DNA from: Anisodus tanguticus
Taxonomy: Eukaryota > Streptophyta > Magnoliopsida > Solanales > Solanaceae
Length of the DNA stretch: 64,000 nt
NCBI GenBank assembly: GCA_034509755.1
Contig: CM067546.1
Span: forward strand, 10,194,970-10,258,969
Reading direction: 5' to 3'
Below are positions 33,492 through 44,130 of the stretch, in pieces; the first letter of the stretch is position 1, and each line of letters begins with the position of its first letter. A model generated the notes under the pieces. The model searched no databases. It saw only the letters and a list, made by a program, of their open reading frames with translations, and was not told the DNA's origin. The translations under genes and the position numbers were made by a program.

Positions 33492-34831
33492 CTAAACTAC
33501 TAGCATCACCAGCAACGTCCGGCTCTGTGAGTAATGAATAATGCTCGTGTCATCCTTTTCCTCGGCCAAAATCTTGTTGTTCGGGTACATCTTCTTAAAC
33601 ATTCCTTTAAAACCCCTCCAAACCTTTAATAACAGTTTACCCCGAGATTGGTTCTTCTTCTTTTCCACATCAAAGGCGGTAATAAGTTGGCCTTGAGATT
33701 TAGCCATAGTGGCGTAGATTGTCTCCAGTGAGGTAACCGAGGTTTTTATCTCCTCCTGCTCCTTTAGATATTTCTCCATATCTTCTTTGGTATAGAAGCT
33801 AGCAGCATCACCGGATTTGCCGGCCTCAGTGGGAGGTATAGAAAGCCCAAGAATCGGCCCATTCATCTCCTCCATATGAGAACCTAACATCTCAAAGGTC
33901 CCCAAAGGTCGTGTGGGTGCAGTACCACTCACACGCTTTCCCTGGCTCACATCTACCCCGATGTCCACATCAACCTTCCTTTTCTTGCTTTGAACCGCGG
34001 TACCATGCCCTTTAACTTTCAAAAGATTGAAACTAACATCAAAATTGGCCCACTCACCTATATTCCTCCGTGGCACTTTTGCCTTCTTGCATAAGGCGGT
34101 AATGAGGCAAGGAAACATCAGGCTTGGACTCGGATCAGCCATAAACTGTATCCACTCTCTAACAACGTGGTAACCCACATTCACCGAAATGTCAACCAAA
34201 ATGCATACGATCATGAGGGCCTGGGTGTAGGTAATGTCAGTTTGTATTGTTCGAGGGGCGTACCCGTCGAGTGATGATGCGCAAACAACTCCTAGCCTCT
34301 GCGGTAAAGTATATGCTCCTAATCTCAGACTTTTTGTTGACCCAATCAATAGCACCCATGTCCTCCTCAGCAATTAGTTTTGTCACTAACTAATCCCCAT
34401 TACCATAGCGATCCTTATCCATAATGGCACTTACAAGGTGGTTTGGCAAGCCGTAATGGGCATTAATTACCTCGACCCTAATTTTCACCACCTTGCCTTG
34501 AATTTTGTTTCCAGATTAGGGACAGATAAATCCACCATCTCAAGGTGAGAATATAACTCTCTAACCAACATTCATACACCTTGCCAGGGTCATCAATAAA
34601 GCATTTCAACCACATTCTGTTGAGTCGTGCAAAGAACTCTAGATCTCATTGTTCCATGTTCTTCATTTTGAGCCCTCGCTCAAATAATAACCCCTTACAC
34701 ATATACTCCATGTAGGGGCACTGACACTCTAGAGTCAGGAAACAAGTATAATTTTGAATGCCTCCTCTTTCGTTCTGAGCCATAATTCCAATAATTGTAC
34801 CTACAAGAATTGCGTAAGTCAGTTTCAACAA
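33492..34831 (-). pseudogene. Transposase_32-type protein, antisense to its LTRs
   Basis: 33492-34373 is open for 293 codons. It contains ITYTQALMIVCILVDISVNVGYHVVREW and FPCLITALCKKAKVP (in parts), the C-terminal half of the Transposase_32 family. A Lys/Arg-rich stretch (VQSKKRKVDVD) follows, then a coiled-coil with DMEKYLKEQEEIKTSV and a basic end (RGKLLLKVWRGFKGMFKKMYP). The first half of the domain, with FARLNRMW (34.6 kb), is in other frames up to 34831. The function of the family is unknown; a nuclear, DNA-associated role is only a guess from the basic tract. It is a relative of the gene at 12.8-13.85 kb. Confidence 0.7.
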
Positions 34832-36344
34832 TTTTGCCAGGTCGGGTAAATAATTGCATATTGTTTAAACTAAAGAAACTCGTGAAAACAACCCCGGATA
34901 AGCCAGTGCGAAGCTACTGGTTCATCGCTATATAGGCAGGGTCTGCTATAGCGGAAGAAAGGACACTACAGCGAGACCGCTACTGCGGACAAGGGCATGT
35001 TGGGGCTGATGTTCCCACAGTAGTGATCTATAATTCACCTTGCCCATGCACAAATCACATACTTCATAGGGTGCGCGCCAGCACATTACCATTTACTGCG
35101 TCAGTATCGCGCCTACGAAAGGGTCCGCAGGGGCGAACCCATCGTTTTCATCAGACCAGCCTTGAAATTTTCAAAGGTTTACTTCCCGTGACTCAAATCA
35201 GTGTATTTCGCTCAGATCATGTAATGTCTAGCATGCATGACCCCTAGACTTTATTAAGCATGACTTCAAGCAAAAAACACATCAAAATTCCAAGAAATCA
35301 AAACCCACCACAATGAACTACTACCTCTTATTTTTTTCGAGTTCTCCACCACCAAATCTTAGAGTTTCTAGGGTGTTACTTAGTGATAAGCCCAATTTTA
35401 AGACCAGGATACCAACAATTTTCAGATTTCCCCTACCACCTACCCGAAACCCCAATAGGAAAATTTCAAACTTTTACCCTATCCTGGATGAAATTTAGGT
35501 ATAAAAACTTCAGATTTGTAACCTTATGATTGTTCTAGATTTGATAGTAGAAGATTTTGCACCTTAATTTATATATTTGGGGATGATTTTCAGTGTGAAG
35601 GGACCCTCTGTGCTTTAGACCTTTCTCGCGGGTGTGAGGGGTTTAGGGCGGGAGGGGTATTGGTAGTAAGATGATTTGAGGAAAAAGAGAGTGAGTTTAT
35701 GATTAGTGGAGGAAGTTGAAGTGTAGTATAGTTGAGGGATATAGAGAAATGTTCGGGTGGTGGGTGTGTAAAAGGTATGTATGGGAGGTGAGGAGGGGTT
35801 GCCCCTCCCTTTACACTATGAGATTCTGAAATTCTGCTTCCGCAGACATGACCGCCGCAGTGAGTCCGCTGTAGCGGGTAAGATTACCTCCCTAGCGGAC
35901 TTGGACTTTTCCCCCAGACTCGTCGTAGCAACCCTGTCCGCGCTTGCATGGCACACCACAGCGGATGACCTTCCGCAACGGCAGATATGCATCGCACCTG
36001 TTCCTTGTGGAATTAATTTTTCCACCTAGTGTAATTCAAGCCTATTTCCTACATGATGTTTTCATAGTAAGACTTGTATGTCTTTAAAAAATGATATGTT
36101 ATGACCTTATTAAGTTAGGTAAGACCTTCTTTGTCGATGTCCCCGTGGAGCGAACTACTAATCTTATTCAAACTTGAACGGTTCCTTTCCCTTCCAGAGA
36201 TGGAGTGTGAGTAGTAAATGAAGGTTAATGTCGTTGAATTTCTAATGCGAAGTAATGTATCAACCTCGGATGTCTTACACGGTGAGTTGTATGAGCCCTA
36301 TTCCCTATTGTTCGAACATGAACGATTGTTTAATTGGTATCTGA
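34832..36344. other. non-coding internal part of copy 2, with pol-end remnant
   Basis: 35.0-35.2 kb and 35.8-36.0 kb hold CG-containing words (CCGCAGGGGCGAACC, CGCAGTGAGTCCGC) that recur elsewhere. Small frames here are not credible genes. 36311-36344 reads GTTCGAACATGAACGATTG, then TAATTGGTATCTGA, the decayed end of a gypsy pol gene and polypurine tract before the 3' LTR. Confidence 0.5.
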
Positions 36345-37330
36345 TGTGACAACCTATTTGGCTATCACAGAAATCTCCTCACCTCGTGACCAAATCACCT
36401 TAGACCAATTGTACTCGGTAGTCGTATGTGGGGAAATTTCAGTAAGTGGACCCTTAGACGAGTTTCACAGTGATTAAAAATTAGCTTAGTGCAAAATTAA
36501 ACCCGAGCCTCGCCCCAGCAGGGGTTGGGCCGCACCAGTAGTTCTACCCCGGCGAGCCTTTTGTCCGCCACGGTGGAGAAAGGGAACCTTTTCGTGTCTG
36601 CGCCTGTGGGCAGACACGCACCGCAGTGGTGTCCGCCGCAACGAATGCAGTACACCCTAGTGAGAAAGTGTTTGGCATACCTAGTATTTAAAGCTCATTT
36701 TTTATATTTGGTCTCATTTTTCTCTCAACACACTTTTCCAGCCGACTTTAGAGCTAAAAATGAAGATAAGTTCCATGGAATCTTGGGAAAGGTAATCTCT
36801 AAAACCCCAATAATTTCATTTTCTTGAATTAATTACTCCACTTAGTAGTGTGTGATTTTAGGGTTGATAAATGGGAAGTTCTTAACATGGGAAACCATAA
36901 ATAGGGGTAGTAGGTGTAGTCTTGATCTTGGGGTTTGGGAATGAGGGGAATAATGACTTGTTGGATTAATGGATATTAAAGTTAGAGTGTTCATCAATGC
37001 TGGGAACCTAGAAAAGTAGAGGAAGGAAAATGAGTTTAATTATTTATCTCCCTACTTGGCATTCAATGATTAAAAATGGATAATATGATTAGATCTAACT
37101 AATGTAATCTTGGAAATTACATAGACAATAACCTACGGGCTTGAGTCTTCCATTATAGGGAAAGGTTGATTATGGAAAACTAGGGTTAGGCCTAAATTTG
37201 GGAGTTTTACCTTGGGTGGTGTAATTGGCCAATATATTAGCTAACTTAGAAATTGGAAAGTAGATATGAACCTTAACAAAGTAGAATTACCTAACTCGAT
37301 TATATATTGCCATTTTACCCTCTTTATCAT

Positions 37331-37680
37331 ACAACAACAACAACATACCCAGTGAAGTCCCACAACGTGGGGTCTGGGGAGGGTAGAGTGTACGCAGACC
37401 TTACCTCTACCTTCATAGGAAGGCCGGCTGTTTCCGAGAGACCCTCGACTCAAGACAAAGCATAAGCACAAGCAAAGCAAGAAAATAAGGCATGCTAGCA
37501 CATTCTGAAAAAGAAGCAGTAACTAATGCAGGTACATAAGATAAATAAAATACATTAAAGAACACATAATAGTAGAAATCAAACGCTACTATAAAGTACT
37601 ACTGCACCTACTAGTATGATAGTCTAAGTGGGCCTACAATAATAACACTACAACTACCAGTTTGTTAGAGTAAGTAGGGC
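37331..37680 (-). other. RTE 3' UTR and (TTG)n tail
   Basis: Holds the conserved GGTCTGGGGAGGGTAGAGTG, GGCTGTTTCCGAGAGACC block (plus-strand view) after CAACAACAACAAC. The same block recurs at 60838-61165. It is often recruited by SINE-like copies, but here it is continuous with coding sequence. Confidence 0.8.
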
Positions 37681-37685
37681 TACGC

Positions 37686-38805
37686 TCAACTACCTACTAC
37701 CCTAATTCGTGTCCTCCACGGCCCCCTGTCTAAGGTCATATTCTCGGTAAGTTGCACCTGTGCCATATCCCGTCTAATCACCTCTCCCCAATACTTCTTT
37801 GACCTATCTCTACCGCTCATGAACCCGTCCATAGCCAACCTCTCACAACTCTGCACTGGGCATTTGTGTCTCTCCTCTACACATGCCCAAACCATCTCAA
37901 CCTCACTTCCCGCATCTTATCCTCCATCAAGGTCACTCCCACTCTGTCGCGGATATCATCATTTCTAATCCTATCCCTCCTTGTATGCCCACACATACAT
38001 CTCAACATCCTCATCTCCGCAACTTTTATCTTTTGGATGTGCGAAGTCTTGACTGGCCAACACTCCGTCCCATACAACATAGTTGGTCTAACCACCACCC
38101 TATAGAACTTACCTTTAAGTTTTGGTGGCACCTTTTTATCGTATAAGACTCTAGATGCGAGCCTCCATTTCATCCACCCTGCCCCAATATGATGTGTAAC
38201 ATCGTCATTAATCTCTTTATTCCCTTGGATAATAGATCCGAGGTACTTGAAGCTTTCTTTCTTCGAAATACCTGAGTACCAAGCCTCACCTCCATTCCTA
38301 TCTCAACGTCGCTCCCATTACTAAACTTACACTCCAAGTATTCTGTCTTGGTCCTACTCTACCTGAACCCTTTAGAATCCAAAGTATGTGTCCAAACCTC
38401 CAGTTTAGCATTCACTCTGTTATGAGTCTCATCAATTAGGACTATGCCATCTTCGAATAACATACACCATGGAACCTCCCATTAGATTTGTTGCATCAAG
38501 CCATCCATAACCAAGGCAAGTAAGAATGGAATAAGAGTTGATACTTGGTACAACCCCATCGTCACCGGGAAGAGCTTTGGATCCCCTCCTACTGTTTGTA
38601 CCTGGTGTTAGCTCTATCACACATATCCTTGATCGACCTAGTACGCCATATGTACACCTCTAACCTCCAAACATCTCCATAGAACCTCCCTAGGGACTTT
38701 GTCGTATGTCTTCTCGAGGTCGATAAAAACCATATGTAAGTCTCTCTTCCTCTCCCTATACTGCTCCACTAGCCTCCTAATAAGATGAATGGCTTCTATA
38801 GTCGA
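37686..38805 (-). pseudogene. RTE reverse transcriptase, C-terminal part
   Basis: In minus order: [22 protein letters not shown], then [19 protein letters not shown] (RT motif A with F-I-D-L-E-K-x-Y-D). Motif C reads [15 protein letters not shown] (FEDG at 38446-38457), where active copies have FADD, so a catalytic Asp is gone. Next is [60 protein letters not shown], the characteristic C-terminal stretch. Frames shift several times. It would prime reverse transcription at nicked target DNA. Confidence 0.9.
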
Positions 38806-38810
38806 ACGCC
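38806..38810. other. 5-bp target duplication, left
   Basis: ACGCC, immediately before the solo LTR; partner at 42432-42436 (ACACC). The single difference is a C-T type change at CpG. Removing the LTR and one duplicate joins GFM to GRSTIEAI in the RT. Confidence 0.8.
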
Positions 38811-41800
38811 TGTACGCGCCCATTTTTTACCACGGTTCGCGACGTATTGGGTTGATTCCCTGGAATTGATAATGATGTTAAGGAGTCGCCACCTAATTAT
38901 TCTACGGTGAATTAGGGCACCTACATTTTAACTAAATGCTACAAAGTGAACTCCGATTACTGGTCTACGAAACTATGAGATTATGGGTAAGGGTTCTTTA
39001 TTATCGTAAAGGGAAGGGGTTAGGCATCCTTTAGGATCCGCTAACTTGCGGTTATCTAGTTAAGAAAATGCATGTTTAAAAGAAGAAAGTTAAAAAGATG
39101 TTGCAAGTAGTTAATAAAGGATGCATTTTAAAAAAAGATTTTTATCACACATTCCCTTTTGAAGAGTGTTGCAAAAGCGGTTGTGATTTTGAGAAATGAA
39201 TTCCGGGCATAAAAATCTGAAAAGATATATATGGTATTGTTTATGAAATACTTGTAAAGTTTATTTTTTGGACAAAAGCAGACATTAGTAAGCCTTTGTT
39301 TATAAAATACGTGTAAAGTTGATTTTTGAATAAAAATATGCATTTGTATGGCATTGTTTACAAAATACATGCAAAGTTGAAAAAGTATGCATTTGTATGT
39401 CATTGATTATAAAATACATGTAAAGTTGATTTTGGGATAAAAATATGCATTTGTATGACATTGTTTATAAAATATATACAAAGTGATTGATAGTAAAGAG
39501 GAAAATAATTTATTTATAATGCAAAGAAGTGATTTATGGAAGTCATTTTTTCTTATAGGGAATCGGATGAAAAACAAACCTTATTTAGGTGATTAATAAT
39601 GCGAATAAAAGTGGACCAAATTGTTTTGAATATGCTTGACGAGCCTAAAAATAAATAAACTAGCGGCGAATTTCCGATTTTTAAACTAACGGAGCCTAAT
39701 AATAGATAAACTAGTGACGGGTTTTCCATTTTAACTAACCTATTGATTATCCAATTAAGACCTAATTATTCTAAGCATTCAAACAATCACACAAACATTA
39801 AATAATTATTACAACCCAAAAATAATTTAAAAAAGAGGGAAATTGAAGAATTGAATAGCAGCGACTAGGGCAGATGACCATATCACCCCGCCCTAATTGT
39901 TTAAAAATTATGAGGCCGGAGAACGTAAGGAATGTGGATGTGGGTCTTCATTTGGCAAAATCACGATGAGTCTCATAACGAGGCTCTTCGTTGCTCCAGA
40001 TGTGTTTCATGTAAATAAAAGAAAAGAAAACGATTAGTAGGCGGAACATGAAAATATATACATAAGAACAATGTAAATGAATGACTCATGAAAAGTAATA
40101 TGTTTATATATATATATATCAGTTCGTATTAATTGTAGTAGTCCGAGATTAATTTAACAAACCCAAACAAATAGGTAGAGGGGAATAATTAGACATGATA
40201 ATTTACTTTTGAAGGCATTAACTTGGATATGCAAGACTATCAACACCAACTCAAACATTCGAATTATATCAAAAAAAGTGTTACACCAGATTTAAACATA
40301 GTATGGCTTAGCATAATATCAATACAACCTCGAATCATTACCCCTAAGCAATACAAGCTCAAGATATAGTAAGCACAAGATCATAGCAAAACCAACATAT
40401 TCTCAGAATAGAAAATGCACTTTTCTTAACACCCTTTACATGATTTGATTTTAGTATCCTCAATTATGCAGAAACCACTTATTTGGCTATATTTGACTTT
40501 ATCATACAAGTTCTACCAACAGAGATCCAGAATGATGAAAGTAATCCATATTGTACTTATATCACAGCTAGGATATAAAGACAGTTCACATAAGCATATA
40601 TCCCCAATTTATTCATGACCTCCAAAGAATAAAATATGCTAAACTAGGGTTATGTAGAGTCTTCATTCATAAACTACCATGCTATATGCAAATATTTAAG
40701 AGCTTTAAACTAAATTTATATCCTAGTTTTTAGCTCAAAGAGTGTATCCATCGCTAATTGCTAATTTTCACCATAACTAATATCAAATCCATATACATTA
40801 ACAGAGACATCCCAGTGGCTAAGTCACAACTAGTTTACCACTTATTTGATGTTAATACACACACTAATGCGGGAATCAACGTACATAAATATCATTCAAT
40901 TAAGTAAACTTTTTCACTTTTCTAATCAAACAATTAACCACATATATAGGGTATAGCACACATACCATAAGATGTATTAAATTAATGGTCTAACAATATT
41001 CAAAGAGTCTGAATATATTAACTACTCTTCACAAGATTCAATTAATCAAAACACAATGCATTAATCAAAAACTGATCGAACAATATAATTAAAACACTTA
41101 ATCACAGAAAATACTTGATTAAAAGAACTGATAGAAGGTTAAACTCACTGACCTTCTCCGGGCTGCGAACCGAGGCGTGTTTCTAATCGTCGAATCCGCT
41201 CGGAGAGTTATTTTGAAATTCGCCTAATTTCCTAATTTTGGAACTTGATTTTCTGATTTTTGGAACTAGTTTCAACCCGAACATAACCGGTTTCGATTCT
41301 GAAACCCGACCCGGACAAAAACAGTAAGAAAAAGCAAATTTTGTGTGTTGAAGCTAGTATTAAAGAAAAGATTTTCGAATTAGAAAAATTAAGAACTAAA
41401 AGTATTTTTTCGGATTAAGGTTTATGAAGCAAATGAGAGTATTGTAACCCAAAATTTAAGAACAAAACTCAACCCTTTTTGGATTATTTTTCTCAAAAAT
41501 CCACTAATTTTCAGACTTCAAAACCGAAAAGGAAAACCCTTTTATCCGAAATCAGAAACTCCGAACCTCATTTTTTTGATTTTTGACTCTATAAAAATCC
41601 TCCCCTCAAATGAAGAACAAGGGGGTTTTTATAGATGATTTCCCCCAAGAATCGCTCATCTCCTACCCCCCTTTTAACCCGATTCCGAATTTCAAATTAA
41701 AGGATTTTGGAGACAAATTTTAGGGTGTAGGGTAGGCGTGAAATGACGGGGTGGGGGTGTGGCGTTGTTAGGTGGCGGTGGTGTTAGGGGGTTGGTGGTG

Positions 41801-42431
41801 GTAGTGTGTAGGTCGGTGACATGGGGGTTAGGGGTATGGGTTCGGTGATTTGGTTAAGGGTGTTAGGTTTTTTAGGGTTATGTTTGGTTTAGGTTTGGGA
41901 GATAAAAAATAGGGGATGAAAAGGTGGGTTGGTTGAGTGGGCCAGAATAGGGGTGGCCGGTTGGGCCTGGTTGGGTTTGACCGACTAGGCCTCTATTTTT
42001 TGTGAAATGGGATTTGTTTGAGGGTTAGGGATAAAAATGAGTATTGGGTGAAATGGGTTTGAGTTAAAATAAATAAAAAATGGTTTATTATTAAAAGATG
42101 TTTTGCAAAAAAATATAAATTATAGAGATAACGATGTGATAACAATAAAACATAATATTTGTGAAATGATTATTGCTTGATTAAAAATAGAAATGCAATG
42201 TCATTTTGAGAAAATAAAATAACCCAGAATATTAGGGTAAAAAACTATGATTATGATATTAAAAAGCAAATAATAATAACAATGTGAATAACAATAATAA
42301 TGATAATAAATGAGAATAAATAACGATATTAAAAGTCTTATATATATATATATATATATTGTTATGAGGTGATTTTTTTTTAAAATTACAAATAAATATC
42401 GGAAAAGAGGGGACAAAATTGGGTGTCAACA
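38811..42431 (-). repeat. solo LTR, 3621 bp, Ogre/Tat-like, inside the RTE
   Basis: On the minus strand it begins TGTTGACACCCAATTTTGTCC (first 20: TGTTGACACCCAATTTTGTC) and ends GCGCGTACA, with the TG...CA ends of an LTR. It has no coding domains and no primer site or polypurine tract. The opening words and the block GGTGGCGACTCC near the 3' end are typical of Tat/Ogre-type LTRs. It holds a minisatellite (39237-39490) and (TA)n near 42340. It arose by recombination between the two LTRs of a full element, so it is later than the RTE insertion. Confidence 0.85.
39237..39490 (+). repeat. minisatellite of about 58 bp units in the solo LTR
   Basis: Units start at 39237, 39296, 39354, 39403 and 39461 (spacings 59, 58, 49, 58), each with TTGTTTATAAAATAC, GTAAAGTTGATTTT and ATATGCATTTGTATG variants. 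About 4.5 copies; the third is shorter by a 9-base gap. Confidence 0.85.
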
Positions 42432-42436
42432 ACACC
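42432..42436. other. 5-bp target duplication, right
   Basis: ACACC, partner of ACGCC at 38806-38810, directly after the LTR end GGGTGTCAACA (42421-42431). Confidence 0.8.
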
Positions 42437-44130
42437 CCTACATGAATCCAAACCTGTTCTCGCAAATAGATACTTTTCTCACCCTCGTCTGCACGACCCT
42501 TTCCCAAACTTTCATAGTGTGGCTTAGCAGCTTAATACCCCTATAGTGATTGCAACTCTGGATATCACCTTTTTTCTTATACAAAGGAATCATTGTACTC
42601 CACCCCTATTCTTCAAGAATTCTCATTGTCTTAAAAATGACGTTAAACAACTCAGACAGCCACTCCAAACCTGTCATGCCTGCGCTCTTCCAAAATTCAA
42701 ATGGGATCTCATCGGGCCTGGTCGCTCGTCCCCTGCACATTATGCGAACAACACCCTTAACCTCCTCAACCTTAATTCTTCCACAATACCCAAAATCTCG
42801 GTACCTACCAGCTTGCTCCAGATCTCCCAGCATAATGTCATTGTCTCCTTATTCGTTCAAGAGTTTATGGAAGTAATATTGCCACCTACGCCTAATATAC
42901 GCGTCCTTCACCAGTACTTTGCCGTCCTCATCCTTGATGCACCTCACATGATCCAAGTCACGGGCCCTCCCCTCCCTCGCCTTGGCTAGTTTGTACAACT
43001 TCTTATCCCCGCCTTTTTTCCTCTAATTCCACATGCAGACGTTCAAAAATTGTCATTTTCACCGCCGTAACTGCTAGTTTTGCCTCCTTCCTCGCCATCT
43101 TATACAATTCCCTATTCATCCACTTATCCACCTCGTTATTACTTTTTATCAATTTTCCATACGCCATTTTTTTCGCTTCTACCCTCTCTTGAACTTCACT
43201 ATTCCACCACCAGTCCCCTCGATGCCTACCACAGCTACCCCGCAAGACCCCTAGCACTTCTGTAACTACCTCCTAAATACAACTGGCCCTCATGTTCCAC
43301 ATATCGGTCGCATCCCCACTACTCCCCCAAGCCCCCTTGGCCATTAACCTCTCCCCCATCTCCTTTGCACTAGTCATGGTCAAACTCCCCCATTTGATTC
43401 TTAACCTGTCATCCACAACCCTCATCTTCTTTTCCATATTGATCTCCAAATTCATCACCAAAAGCTTATGTCGGGTTGTAAGGTACTCCTTCGGAATAAC
43501 CTTGCACTCTTTACAAAGACCGCTGTCAACCTTTGTAAGGAGCAAAAAGTCTATTTGAATCTTAGCCCCCAAACTACGGAAAGTCACCAAGTGCTCCTCC
43601 TCCTTCAGGAATCTCAAATTGGCTATCACCATCCTAGAAGCTCTAACGAACTCGAAGAGTGAGACGCCTCCCCCATTCCTATCCCCCGAGGCCAAAGCCT
43701 TCAAGCACGTCATCATAACCCCCTAGAAGTGACCCAATATGTCTATTAAAATCCCTTCCTACAAATAACCTCTCAGTGGGTGGTATACCCCCACCACTTC
43801 ATCCAAATCCTCCCAATAATGCCTCTTCTCTTTCTCGTCCAGGCCTGTCTGCGGCGCATAAGCACTAATAATGTTCATAGTGAACCCTTCAACTACCAAC
43901 TTAATAGTTATCATCTTGTTATTGACCCACTTAAACTCTACCACCTGATCTGTTAGCTCATTGTTTACCAAAATGCTTGCCCTATTCCTATACTTCGACC
44001 TACCCGAGAACCATAAATTATACTCGTCTACCTCCTTAGCCTTAGGTCCTACCCATCTGATCTTCTGTACACATGCTATATTAATCTTCTTCTTCTTAAG
44101 AATCTTAACTAGTTCTATGAACTTCCTCAT
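42437..44130 (-). pseudogene. RTE endonuclease and N-terminal reverse transcriptase
   Basis: In minus order: IACVQKIRWVGPKAKEVDEYNLWFSG (parts), ASILVNNELTDQVVE, NIISAYAPQTGLDEKEK, which belong to the AP-endonuclease fold that nicks target DNA. Then RSLGAKIQIDFLLL (catalytic D/H region changed) and WWWNSEVQERVEAKKMAYGKL, the linker. The RT entry is KVEEVKGVVRIMCRGRATRPDEIPFEFWK, the P-D-x-I-P block. The frame breaks at about 43740, 43270 and 43000. It is split from the rest of RT by the solo LTR at 42431/42437. Confidence 0.88.

Noticed and set aside
37331..37680. A free-standing SINE
   Set aside because: The conserved block is continuous with RTE coding sequence upstream, so it is the LINE's own 3' UTR.
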